Shown here in pieces: positions 19,616-30,712 of a stretch of 64,000 bases of DNA. The stretch is from Gracilaria vermiculophylla (taxonomy: Eukaryota > Rhodophyta > Florideophyceae > Gracilariales > Gracilariaceae), in contig JAHNZQ020000308.1 in assembly GCA_019155205.2 (NCBI GenBank), positions 896,244-960,243 of the forward strand, read 5' to 3'. The notes below the pieces were generated by a model. That model saw nothing but the letters and a program-made list of their open reading frames with translations, was not told where the DNA came from and searched no databases. The first letter of the stretch is position 1. Each line of letters opens with the position of its first letter. The translations under genes were made by a program, and so were the position numbers.

Positions 19616-20600
19616 GGAGCGTGGAGCACGAGCGATGGGGCGGTGGCGCGGGCGCGCGAATGAGTCTTGTACGATGGAGCGAAGCGGGGTGAACTGTGCG
19701 CGCAGGACGCGTTGCAATGGAGCGCGATTTTGAGAACAACAGAGGCGCGCGGCGTTGTGATTGGCTCGTTTTCTACGGCCGGCGCAACTGTGGTGAGGGC
19801 TGCGCGGCGCGCGATGCGTGCAATTCGGAGCGCGCGGGGGCGGTGGCTGACATAGAGGGCACCGCGCGGGGCGCTCGCACTGACAAGCGCGCGCGCTGGT
19901 GGCGCGGCGGGCGCGGCGGCGGGCAATGGGCACGAGCACTGCGGCGCGCTGTGCACGTGGACAAACGAGGCGGGCGGCAGCCGGCGCTGGAGGCCGCCGC
20001 GCACGGCTCCATGCGGGCGCGCCGAAAAATGTTGCTTTGAGCGGACTGCGCGCGTCGCTGCGTGGGTGCCCGCCAGCGGCGCCACCGCTTGCTGCCGCGT
20101 CTGTTCGGCGAGAGCACGGAGAGTCTGAGCCCCTTGGCGAGCTCCGCATTGTCGCGGCTGCAGCGCCACAACGTAGCGTGCAGCCGCGGCTGCCATGGCC
20201 GCCTTTGCTGGCGCGCCCTGAACAAATGCAAGCCGTCAGCCGCCTTCCATGGGTGGCTTTCACGGCTGAAGCTTGCAGCCGCGCCGAGGCCTCCAGCCGC
20301 CGCCCTGCGCCCGCCTCGTGTCCAAAATAACGACTCCCTTACAAGGCGCCCTTACCAATTCGCATTTGGGCTTGCAAGCCCTCGTCCCGCACGCATGCCG
20401 GCAATCAATATTGCAGCTTACACCTGCGAGTGACACCCCCCACTGGGCGCCACTGCGTGGTACACGTCTGGCCCGCAGCGATGCCGCGCCTGTCGTCCAC
20501 GCTTTTCACAGGCGACCGTTCCAATCTGTCGGTGATTACTTGACCCGAGCCGAAGCGGCGCCCGAGTCCCAAGTCAAGCATCTTGCTGCGTTGCCACCCA

Positions 20601-23205
20601 TATAACATCTAAACAAACACTTTTTATAGTTCTTTGCTCACTCTTACCTCACATCCGCATCTGCTTTCGTGCTTCGCTCCATGTCGGCCCACGCCCACCG
20701 CCTCGCAATGAGCTCTTTAATGCTGACAAAGCGGCCCCTGGCCCCACAGTGAAATCTATTTCAACGTCTGTTTTAACGTCCGCACCTCGTACATATGTTC
20801 AACTTGCCTGTCAGCATACGGATATTTTGCATCTTCATATATCATTTCGGGTGCTGTTTATATGTTGAGTCATGTGAACCCGATGAGCACCGCTATGAAT
20901 ATTCTCACCTCTATTTAGAACCGAGTAAGATTACACTCAATATCTGTTTTTTTACAATATTAGTCTCCGGCTGTCATCTTTGCGAGCCACTTATTGTACA
21001 TGATTTGAGACAGAACTCGAGAACACGTTGTGCAAAGCTTTTCATGAATATCTCCGCGCCCCCAGTTTTGCGCTCTCATATTTTGGGTCTCAAATTGATA
21101 CTTTAACTCCTCTCGTGCAGGATACCTTCCCTCGTGATGGAAGAGAAAACGAGCAATGAAACATGACCTAACGAGCTCAGCACCATTTGCAACGACAGCC
21201 TTTCTTACAGAGCAGCGCATGTCGACTGCAAAACTACAATCCACACTCGTTTCTGAGAGGCCGTTTTTCCCTATCGCCGGCTCGGCGCCGTTGGGCATCT
21301 GGCATCTTCCTTTATTTGATGCATCACAACTATGTTTCTCTGCCATGCTTTTGCATCCTGTGTCTCATTTTTGCGTCTTTAACATGTTCAAAAGCCTCGT
21401 TGGCTGGGTACATGCGCGAGAAGAGTGCAGCGAGTTCCCAAACCAGTATTCATTATGTCCAAGAAAACTCTAGTCTACGTATCAGAGCACAGAGAATAAA
21501 TAATAACAGCATGCCGAAATACATTCCTTCTCCGCTTCACAGTGCAGGCGTACAAGCGCTTGGTCGGAGCGTTAGGTGGCCGTCTCCCTCTGTAAACCAT
21601 CAAAAATCCTTTCTGCCATTTCTGCTGTGCACCTCCACGGTCCTGCAGCATATGGAAGAGTCCCTTATGTTTCAGTGCTGCCGCATCTTGTCTCATGTTT
21701 TATGACCCAGTCTGCCCTCTGAAAAACATCCTCCATCTCAGCGACCGCCGATAAGTTGAGTCCTAGCAGCGCATGAACTATTTGCCTTCGCAGCGTTTTC
21801 ACCTGTGAACAAATCTCTGGCGCCTTGAGAATTAGTTGTGTCAGTTTTTTTTTAAAAAATTATAAGTTGGGCTAAAAGCCGCCCAGATACAAACGATGAA
21901 GACGGATTCCAGAATCGTAATATTTTAAATGTGCGATTTTTTCATGAATACCGCCTCTGTGTTACACAATGTAAAGTATAGGACTATCTTCAATGCACGA
22001 ATTTGGGGTTTTTTCGATTTCGGAACTAGTATGGGGAAGAAGTGTCCTTTGCACCTATGCGCAGGTTCTGCTGATAAAAGATAAGTCGTTAAAGCATTTG
22101 CAATTTGAAAAGATCAAATTTAGTTTCGGTTCTTTTTCTCCTCTTGTCTATATAATTGATTTCTGTCGATAATTTTCTATCCTGAGAAGGCACGAGAACT
22201 TATATGTTGATGTATAACTCAGAAAACTAAACGATTTGTATTTCTATTATGCAATGAAACGTTTAGAAAACTCATATTTCTGTATATTACAGCTGTTTTT
22301 TTCATTGCTGAATGTGAGCAGTGCTCTAAATGCAACATGTTATGTTGTCCGAATGGCCATTGGTATGGGTGTAATAAGAGATATGCTCTGACGGCCAACA
22401 CTGTCCCGTTAATCCATGTGAACATCAGAACAAATACAATAGACCAAATATGCAAATAGGTTACACCTACGCAACCATTTCATTTTCTCGGCGAAAATAA
22501 CATTGCACCGCCCATCCAACAATTTTTGCGTACAAAGAGCAATCCCAACATAGCCTGTGTGATTCTACGTAAAATCCGACAACGCAACAAAACATCAAAT
22601 TTCCTTGTTGTAAACCACTAGCAGAGCAAAAAAGTTAAAGAGACTGTAAAGATACGCTTTCTACGCAAACACCTGATCTTTACGTATATAACCGATCTTT
22701 CCTTTACTAAAATGCTTAACATATATCAAAGAACATCGAGATAATCATGAGGGAGCTACTTTACACCAGATCGAGTTTGAAGAAGAGACAATCAACCCTT
22801 TCAACATCTAGTTTTTTGCGTAGAATATCAGTCTTTGCCCAAATTATATTATAAAGCATAAATAAAGATTTTCTAGTGTTTATTTTTCCTTGTTACTGAT
22901 TTATTTTTGAATCATAAGGCCAATTACATTTGGGCAACGAGTGTTTTGCTTTTATGAAAATAGGTCAGGTGTATTTGATGAAGAAAAGAAAATTGGAGAT
23001 ACTGTATTATGTTAACATGTACATGAAACTACATAGTTTCTTTTCTTTCTCATTTCAAAATGAGCTCACTGAATATTCTTAGAAAATTCTTCTTGAATTC
23101 ATTGAGAGTAAGAAAATAATAGAAATGTTGGTGTAAAAAAAAAAAAAAAGAATTGGTTTTTGCAAGAACGTTAAATAATAAAAGTGGGGCTGGATGACAG
23201 GCAGA
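20601..23205. other. Intergenic, nothing supported
   Basis: Sequence returns to AT-rich composition. Overlapping short frames around 20795-21705 on both strands have no motif. Nothing resembles an RNA gene. Confidence 0.45.
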
Positions 23206-23352
23206 TTAAAGTGCAACAGCTGGCTTGGCAGCCAAAAGCCGCATCTCAAACAGACTAACAGTGGTGATCAGATAAACAGACATCGCGACAAGCAACGCGA
23301 AGAAAACGGAAGGAAGAAGCGCCATGCCAAGCCACACAAGCACAACGTGCAT
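23206..23352 (-). CDS. Possible 48-residue membrane protein
   Basis: The frame starts MHVVLVWLGMALLPSVFF and ends RLLAAKPAVAL. About 30 consecutive residues are hydrophobic, enough for one long or two short membrane helices, followed by a short positively charged tail. Local base composition is more GC-rich than the flanks, as expected for coding sequence here. It resembles the size class of small ER or mitochondrial subunits, but I cannot match it to one. It may be chance. Confidence 0.3.
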   Translation of the reverse strand: MHVVLVWLGMALLPSVFFALLVAMSVYLITTVSLFEMRLLAAKPAVAL

Positions 23353-25697
23353 TCAGAACTTGCCAAATGAACTTAAATTATTCGTCAATTGTGCAAATGA
23401 AAAGATGCCATAGCACACAAATTGTAATGCACGCGATGCCAGTTTTGGCGATCAGAATCGACCCTCCAGGGATCGATTCAAACCACTAATTTCTCCCCCA
23501 AAGTTTTGTTGACGATTGGTACGTTATCTTCAACTTTGGACTCATCTGACAAAAACCTGGAGTAGTTGATGTCTTATGTTGAGCTGGATACGAATAATGA
23601 AACGACTTTTTTTGGTCTGCTTTTTTTTCTTTTTCGCCTTTCGTGTAGATGAGTGTACTGCAACGTCTGTTGTCTGATTAACAAACTATCTCCGACGATG
23701 AGACGCTTTGTCTAATACAAACCATTTAACAAGTTTTTTGGTGTCCTCCCCTAGTGAGTTTGAGGTACTTGAGCTGTTGAAAGTAAGGCGATTGCACAAG
23801 TGGCTCTCGAAAGCCTGTTTACGCGCTCTTAAAAGTAGCATCTTACTTACCTGGTGCTGGTGCTTCGATTTGCGTTTTCGCGCCAACGATTGGCGGCGCC
23901 AACAGTGAAGTACTTTTGAATCACACATAAAGAGTGGCCACTACATGGTGGATTTGTGAGTCTACAACCATGGATCGAGATCGTTGGGGTTCTTCGGAAA
24001 AGGACTTTAGCCGCATGTCGTTTTGGGCTATCCTGATTTTTTAAGCGCTTTTTCTCTTTATAACGCCTTGGTTTGATTCAGACGCGATGGATTTGGCATA
24101 TCGAAGTGGTGCAGCATTCGCTGATTTGCCTTTGCGTCTCGCACACTATCCCAAATTTTGAAGATGTCTCCATGAAGTCTTTGTAAAGGAGGCAAAAACA
24201 AACAGTTACACATAAGAAAGCTTCCTTTGTTTCCAAATTTCTTACCTTCTGGACAGCTGATTTCAATTCTTTTGTGTTATCTTTGTTGTTCTGGAAGATA
24301 TTTTTTAAATATTGGAAGCAACCTAGTAGAAAATAGAGACAACGTACAAAACAGTGTTTTCTTTAGTTTGATAATAAATTTCCTCATTCTTGCGTTCCCA
24401 AATAACTCTATTTTGTAATCAGAGATACACCCATTAAATATGCAAATTGGATGCAACCTAAATTACACACAAACTTTTGTGCTGTGAACTCAAGAATGTG
24501 TACGATTGTGATCAAAACAATTATCATGGTCCTTTGTCTTTCTGTATTATCCGTGTGCACCCATTTCCATAGCAAATAAAAAGAACCAAAACTACACAAG
24601 TTATTATTTCCGGGAAGCGTAAGTTGGATATCCTTTATTATTCATAAGCCACGGACAAGCACATAAATACATATTTTATATTTGCAAATGGGCTGTCATT
24701 CTCCAAATAATTTTTATTGGTAAATCAAAGAATTTCGCATGCTCATATTCCCTCTTGCTTCACATGATGGAGAAGCGAAAGCGAAGTGGAATACTACGTG
24801 CAGAATCTTGGCCATAAGAAAGAAAGAAGAAGAATGAAGAAGAAGATGTATTGTCGAAATGGGAAAGACGAGGCGCATGGTTTAACTGGCAAGAATAGAT
24901 TTTGCAACCCGCCTGGTCCGATAATCATTTAATGATGATTTGTCGTCTGACTTCTCCTGCTATGCAACTCTGTAGTTGCTCTTCATCTGACGAGCTTGCT
25001 CATAGTACGCTGCTAACATTGACTGATGCAGCGAAGATCGTCTAGACAAACATCGGCCTTGCAGCGCTCGTCAAATGTCGCACGCTGCGGCTTGGATAAA
25101 GAACCTTGCCGGTACTTTGGCAATCGTGGTCCGGCCTTTGTTTATCGATCACAGTCAAAGCTCTGCCAAGGACTGTTTCTACGTGTACTTTTCATCGCCT
25201 TTTGCCTGCCTTGCATTTCCTAGTGTGTAATTTCAGAAGTTGAACTGAGTTGTTGTCTGACATTCTGGGAAGGGTACCAACTTTCTGTATGTAAGATATG
25301 CAAATATCTGGCTTACGGCCCTGGGTGCGCAGGACGATGGAATGCCCGAAGTACAGCGAGCGGTGTCGACGGTCCAGCGGGCAAAATGTTACATACAGTA
25401 ATTTGATATCTCATTTCTGCCACTCAAACGTCTCTTTTCTACAGACGTACACAAGACGCGAGCTTCCCCATATTTCCAGAAGCACCTCGATATGAGTTCT
25501 GGGCCAGATGTCTGCCCTTTGGCTTATGGGCCACGTAACATACGAATCACCGAAACCAACTGCGATACCAGCTTGACAGAAGAATAATAATTTGACGGGT
25601 GCGCATTTATCAGTGTTCAGCCGAACTAAATGGTGTCTCGCGTTTGAGCGTGAATAGACTTCCTGATTAATTTCTTCGCACGAAACAACGATCAACA
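23353..25697. other. Intergenic, nothing supported
   Basis: AT-rich with an A14-type run near 23140 just upstream. Frames at 23686-24599 and 25026-25495 show no family signature. The last 200 bp should hold the promoter of the cysteine-rich peptide gene. Confidence 0.45.
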
Positions 25698-25910
25698 ATG
25701 AAGTTTTGCATCAGAATCGGTCTCCTTCTCATCGCAGCAGTGACTTCGGCTCTGTCCGCTCCACTTGACCAGGGGGTTCACATGTCTCCGAGAGCACACC
25801 GTCTTTTAGCAGCTCGTTCACAAAACTGTGGAATAAATTGTGAGCATACTTTCGATTGTTGGGTTTCAGGTGGCGATTGTGGGAAATGCGAAGAAGGAGT
25901 TTGTGTCTAA
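25698..25910 (+). CDS. Small secreted six-cysteine (knottin-like) peptide precursor
   Basis: A 70-residue precursor. Residues 1-20 are a signal peptide ending ALSA. Residues 21-41 form a propeptide-like stretch ending in LLAARS. The last 29 residues carry six cysteines spaced C-x3-C-x5-C-x6-C-x2-C-x4-C, with NCGINC, FDC and CGKCEEGVC. This compact spacing, with Asp before the third Cys, fits disulfide-knotted small secreted proteins (knottins) such as those seen in many fungal and plant secretomes and in carboxypeptidase-inhibitor-like peptides. Function cannot be assigned: inhibitor, defence peptide and signal are all possible. The ATG has a favourable context (AACAATG). No intron is needed. 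The N-terminal Cys4 lies in the signal peptide. Confidence 0.7.
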   Translation: MKFCIRIGLLLIAAVTSALSAPLDQGVHMSPRAHRLLAARSQNCGINCEHTFDCWVSGGDCGKCEEGVCV

Positions 25911-26828
25911 TTCGATGTAAAAACTGACTGTTCGCATTTTCATGAAGAAAAGTCATTCAAAGAGACAAGACTGCATTTTTTGTGAAAGAACTTCATGAAA
26001 TTCGAAGGACAACTTAACCGGCTGATGTTAACTACGACCGGGTTCGAATGTATTTCCACAAGGCGCTTTAACAGAATTCAATCTTTTTCCAAGCCCGTAA
26101 ACAGTTAAATACCATTGGTTGCACTTCTTTGAGCTAAATATTTATCAAGTGTGAACACGGATGTTTGAATGAATGCGGAGAGTTCGCGGTGTTAAGGTAG
26201 TGCTGTTGCAGAGTAAAGTGAACTTGCCCAAGTGAATTCAAATTCCGAGCATGTGGCAAGACAGTGCGTTGTGGTGAAAAGTGACAAAAAGCCGTTGAAT
26301 TTCGTAAAAGTAGAGGAGAAATTCTACGAAGGGTGAATAATAGTATTGTTTGCAAGCGTGGCTCATCAACGATCTCACTACATCCAATGTCGAACATCGC
26401 AGGAACCATCATCCTCCCTGTTGTACGTGTACAGCAGTAACTTTATTGCAATTGTTTTCTTGACAAAGGACTGCAAATTAATTTGCATCGTCAGGTTTTC
26501 ACACGCGCCCAGCACGTGTGCTTTTTGCAGGGCTGAACGACACTCAAGTATCAAGGTGACCAATGGACGCTCGCCATTTTAGCTCTGGTCGTCGCCCCAA
26601 TGCAATTTGTGCTGCGCAATAAACGCTCTCGCACGACACGCCCTGCGTGCATTGAGCCGGTATATGCCATGCGCCGCTCTCATGGTTCACTCTGCTTTTG
26701 AAGCGGCCCCAGTTGTCGTCCTGTTATAAGAGAACGCGACACCCTCGGCCTTTTACCGGTTTGCCCCCAGCAAACTTCAATCAAAACAATTCTCCGCCGC
26801 CTTTATTAGACAAATCCCAAAATTCACA
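25911..26828. other. Intergenic; promoter region of the oxidoreductase gene at the right
   Basis: The left 650 bp show nothing supported. From about 26580 to 26828 the sequence is pyrimidine- and GC-richer, with a CCAAT box near 26598, a plausible promoter and 5' UTR for the downstream gene. Confidence 0.45.
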
Positions 26829-27896
26829 ATGAAAGCAGCTTTAGCCAGCTCTTTTGGCGCTCCTGCCGAGGTTCTTTCCGTCATAGAGGACGTCAAACCC
26901 CCTTCCGACCCGCCTAAAAACCATGTGTTGATCCGTGTACACGCTGTCTCATTAAGCCCTAGCGACTACCGCATGCTTACTGGTGCAGCTGATTTGATCA
27001 AAAAGCCCCCGAAAAATCAATGGCCGTACATCCCAGGTGGTGATCTGGCTGGAATTGTTGAACAAGTCGGTGACGACGTCACAGAGTTTAAGAAGGGAGA
27101 TCATGTCGTTTCTACATGGGACGTTTTTGGTGTTGGTGCCCTGGCTGAACTGGCCATCGTTCATGAGAAATTCGTTTATTCAAAGCCAAAAAATATTTCT
27201 TTTGTGGAGGCTGCTGCTGTGATCGATAGTTCCTCCAACGCTTTGCTAACTCTCGAGGACGCCCGCGTGAAGAAAGAGGACCGGGTGTTGTTGCTTGGCG
27301 GAAGTGGAGCCGTCGGCACTTCGGTTCTACAGCTTCTCCGCCGTACACAAGTGTCGCATATCGTCACGACATCAACTGACGAAAAACTTTGCAAAGCACT
27401 CGGCGCCGATCATGTCGTCAATTACAGAGAAATAGATTGGTGGAAAGCACCAGAAATCACAGAACGACCCTTTGACGTTGTTATCGACTGCGCAGAAGGT
27501 GTTTCGGCATGGGAAAAGGTACGAGCCTTTAATATCATCAAGTCAGGTCCGGAAGGGGGCAGGTTCCTAGCAGTTGTTGTAAACGAGTGGCATATAGAAA
27601 TGCATCACTGGTGGCAGCTTCTAACCTGGTTTTTGCCGGTAGTATGTCGCTTGATTTCAAGCAGATGCAATCGTTTGTCTCCAACGTATACCATGATGTT
27701 TCCGGCTCCGAGAGGAAATTCGAATCGTCGCTTGCTAGACATTGTTGGAGAGGGTGGGCTGAAAGTTGTAATCGACCCTGAATCGCCGCACAAATTTACA
27801 ACTCAGGGAGTGCGCGATGCGTTTAACAAACTGATTGCGAGAAAAGGTCATGGAAAGATAGTTATTTCGATTATAGAAGATGAACCATCTCAGTAA
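26829..27896 (+). CDS. Zinc-independent medium-chain dehydrogenase (quinone oxidoreductase-like)
   Basis: A 355-residue intronless member of the MDR superfamily, quinone-oxidoreductase / RTN4IP1-like branch, which uses NADPH to reduce quinones or enones. The N-terminal GroES-like domain has HAVSLSPSDYRMLTG and PYIPGGDLAGIVEQVG (66-81). The Rossmann fold opens with VLLLGGSGAVGTSVLQLL (153-170), then LGADHVVNY. The structural and catalytic zinc ligands of alcohol dehydrogenases are absent, as in this branch. Residues 255-300 contain a Trp/hydrophobic insertion (MHHWWQLLTWFLPVVCRLI) that replaces part of the usual core and may contact membrane. Domain order and length are otherwise normal for the family. 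Substrate unknown. Confidence 0.88.
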   Translation: MKAALASSFGAPAEVLSVIEDVKPPSDPPKNHVLIRVHAVSLSPSDYRMLTGAADLIKKPPKNQWPYIPGGDLAGIVEQVGDDVTEFKKGDHVVSTWDVFGVGALAELAIVHEKFVYSKPKNISFVEAAAVIDSSSNALLTLEDARVKKEDRVLLLGGSGAVGTSVLQLLRRTQVSHIVTTSTDEKLCKALGADHVVNYREIDWWKAPEITERPFDVVIDCAEGVSAWEKVRAFNIIKSGPEGGRFLAVVVNEWHIEMHHWWQLLTWFLPVVCRLISSRCNRLSPTYTMMFPAPRGNSNRRLLDIVGEGGLKVVIDPESPHKFTTQGVRDAFNKLIARKGHGKIVISIIEDEPSQ

Positions 27897-28237
27897 TCCG
27901 TGTTGTGGATTGTAGTCATCTACTCTGTAAACACGTACCCTAGCCACCCGTGAAACAGCAGCTGTGTTACATCATACCGTATGTTGCGTTGACTATGGAC
28001 TGTTTCTTGATAAGAGAACTGCTCCAGTGGCATTAAACCGCATAATCTTAATAAAGATTTCCGCAGAGGAGAGGATAAGAACAGCCTTTCTCTGCAACAC
28101 CGATAACTGAAATGGAGATTTACTTTTCTAAACGAGGATCATGATGCAGCAAAATTATTGCTTCAAACTTTGCAGAGTGTAACAGAACTCGGATAAGAAT
28201 ACAGAAATAATAAATCATCAAAAGGCGAGTTAGAAGC
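27897..28237. other. Short convergent intergenic region
   Basis: Holds the 3' ends of two convergent genes. No other feature seen. Confidence 0.5.
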
Positions 28238-28969
28238 TTACTCGACTTCGACGAGCGAAACTCTATTGCTCGGAATTTCCTGCCGTTTTAATGTCACAGA
28301 TGGCATTTGAAAATATCTCTGAGAAGCGAACAAATACCAATCAAGTTTTCGGAGAAAAACTTCAGCAAGTAATTCCTCTTCGTTTCTGTTTCTTTTATCT
28401 GGAACTGCAAAGCGAGGAAGCACGTCTCTATTCCAAGCAGAGTTTACCACAAGCACTGCAGCTCCGTAAATGGCAAGGGTCGAAGCTCCTAGTGCACAGA
28501 TACTCGATGCTTTTGCACAACCTTTTGCGCCTAACTGTGCGAGTACATCAAACAAAAAGGCGACCACAACAAGCCCAAGTGTGCTTGCAGACAGATATGT
28601 TGTTCGAGTAGTTGGCAACATTAAAATGAAAGTGAGAACAGCCATTATTGCAGGATACGCGGCGCGCACATGAGAAGGAACCTCATGGACTATCTGAGGG
28701 TTCTGAGAAACAAGAAGATACCATAAGGAGGTATTCCACCAATGAAAGCCAAAAAGAGCAAACACCAGAGCACTGTGTGTTTCATTCCGAAAGAATTGGA
28801 GCGTCGATGCGAGAATCTGAGCTCCACCACCACCGAAGAATGCTATGCCTACCAAAAAGGTTGCGCTGAGAGACTGACAGTTTGATAACTTGGCAATAGC
28901 GTTGATGGTGCATGCAGTTGCAAAGCCAAAAAGTCCGAGAGGCGCCGGGTTTGCTATGATGATTGCCAT
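28238..28969 (-). CDS. GPR1/FUN34/YaaH (SATP) family membrane protein, acetate transporter-like
   Basis: A 243-residue polytopic protein. The family signature NPAPLGLFGFA lies at residues 7-17, right at the start of the first of about six membrane helices; later helices include ILASTLQFFRNE flanks and LTFILMLPTTRTTYLSA. The charged C-terminal tail begins near residue 190. Members of this family (bacterial SatP, yeast Ady2) carry acetate or succinate with protons, or export ammonium-linked signals. The long hydrophilic N-terminus of the fungal proteins is missing; length matches bacterial-type members. Intronless. It is convergent with the oxidoreductase gene; no functional link is shown. Confidence 0.88.
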   Translation of the reverse strand: MAIIIANPAPLGLFGFATACTINAIAKLSNCQSLSATFLVGIAFFGGGGAQILASTLQFFRNETHSALVFALFGFHWWNTSLWYLLVSQNPQIVHEVPSHVRAAYPAIMAVLTFILMLPTTRTTYLSASTLGLVVVAFLFDVLAQLGAKGCAKASSICALGASTLAIYGAAVLVVNSAWNRDVLPRFAVPDKRNRNEEELLAEVFLRKLDWYLFASQRYFQMPSVTLKRQEIPSNRVSLVEVE

Positions 28970-30712
28970 GAAGCGATAAATGGAGAAGATCAGATGAGCT
29001 TAAAGTTGAAGATGTGGGATAACAAGAAGCTGGTATCGCTTCGCTATGAACAGAAGAGCCATGATTGTTTATGAATACTGTGTTGATAAAAGTTTTCTTC
29101 TTGATCCGGGGAAGTTGTTGCGGTTTCGCAAGCAAACCACGTGGGTGCTTCGATGTCCTCATAGGAGATATTTGTTTGCAAAGGCTCGATGCTGATCGAT
29201 GACTAAAGTATGTAAGTGATGGCCTTTCTTTCCTGTGCATCCCCAAGCTTGGTATTTTGTTTGCAACACACTGTGCGTTTCTTCATGAATACCGTGGGAT
29301 TTCTTGCGTCAGATGAGGCATTTGATAATTTATTGATTCTGAATGCAATGTAGAGTCAATGGATTCCAATGTTACGTGTCTCGTGATCGGTTCAGAAGGA
29401 AGAGCTTGGCTATGCTATTAAAGTGATAACAATGCACACAAAGTCCTGCAAAGGCTGGCAACATGTAGGGAAAAAATAATTGGAGCCATTTGGCACAAAA
29501 CTGTCCAGAGAACTCGAACGAATACAGTATCTGAGGCATTGTAAGTTCAGGTAAAGTAACAGCACAAGTCTGGCAAAGAGTATAACAAGCATCCAAACGC
29601 AATGACAACCATGAGACATCATTTGACAAATGTTTGTTTCGTGTGCATTCGCAGACGCTGAGTAACAAATATGCAATGCAAATGAATATTTCATAACCGT
29701 CACTGAAGTTCCCAAAAGCGATATGTTTCATAAATAGCCAAAACGGGGCTGGAGGTCGAGGGAATACAATTTAAATAGCTCTTCTTGATAGCATGGCCAG
29801 TACTTCAAAGACTTGTGATAAAAATTGCTATGCAGATGTTTCACATTGCTTTTGTCATCAATGTGCAAATGATATAGATCTGCTTGCTTCTGAGAAAATC
29901 ACGTGAAAAGCAAGACACTATATATCATTTATGAGCGTTGATCAACAGAACATCAAATCGTTATGGAAGTTTCAGGCACGCAGAAATATATACTAATGGC
30001 GCACTGGATGAGGCCGGGTGGGAGAAATTTCAATGTTATTACTGATTCAGTAGTCTGCAATCGCACATGGACCACCCATTGAGGTGATAACCATGAATTG
30101 CACTCACCGACCGCATTCATAGATCGCGATCACACAGAAGTTGCTGATGAATGCGGCTTCTGTGTGGTCTAACCTTTCGAGGCAATCTACCTTTTAACTG
30201 CTCCTGTTACCTATTTTTGAGGCTTTATGTTACGGCCGCCGATACGCTCTACTCACACTGCATTTCCCGAGAGCTGTGTTGTGCTCAAACTATCCCACGC
30301 ATGCGCCCGTAGGAGCCGGCAAAGCTCTCTGGGCTTCGGTGATGGCAATGCGTTCTACCCAGTGGTGTAGCAGAGCACACGACCCTGTGGCTCTGTCCGT
30401 CTAACAAAAACACAAAACAAAATGGTTTTCAAGGGAAGCTCCATTAACGAGGCGATGATTATTTTTCCAGATCCTTTGCAATTGTATTTGAGCTTGTTTT
30501 TTAATTCTGAGTTTTAGGCTTGGTAATAAAATAATTCCTTTTTTAATTCTGGGGAATGTTCATGTAATGTTTAAGTAAGTTTCTTGTACACTGTATGATG
30601 AAAATACAAAAAAAACTGAACTTGTACGCGAGCGTAAAAGAGAGTTGATGGACTGTTTCGAGAACCTTGCTTCCATGGACTTCCTTTCACTTCTGTTTCG
30701 CCGACGACACTA
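28970..30712. other. Intergenic, nothing supported
   Basis: About 1.7 kb between divergent genes, so it includes two promoter regions. Frames at 29372-29731 lack motifs. A GC-richer stretch at 30230-30400 is not tRNA-like. Confidence 0.45.

Larger units (their letters stand above)
18640..20600. other. GC-rich, CpG-rich island
   Basis: About 2 kb of markedly GC- and CpG-rich sequence within AT-rich surroundings. It carries two long G runs and the Tudor-domain gene. Open frames are long on both strands simply because stops are rare in such sequence, so most are not genes. A CCAAT box on the minus strand at about 19756-19760 lies upstream of the Tudor gene, which suggests the 19.7-20.6 kb part is its promoter region. 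Confidence 0.6.

Noticed and set aside
18730..20196. Long proline/alanine/arginine-rich frame (488 codons) on the minus strand
   Set aside because: It is explained by the GC-rich composition and poly-G runs; it overlaps the Tudor frame in another phase and has no domain.
19454..20330. Several overlapping Arg/Ala-rich frames on both strands
   Set aside because: Stops are rare in this composition; no motif and all overlap each other.
26040..26062. GGTTCGAAT, resembling a tRNA B box
   Set aside because: No acceptor stem, A box or anticodon arm around it.
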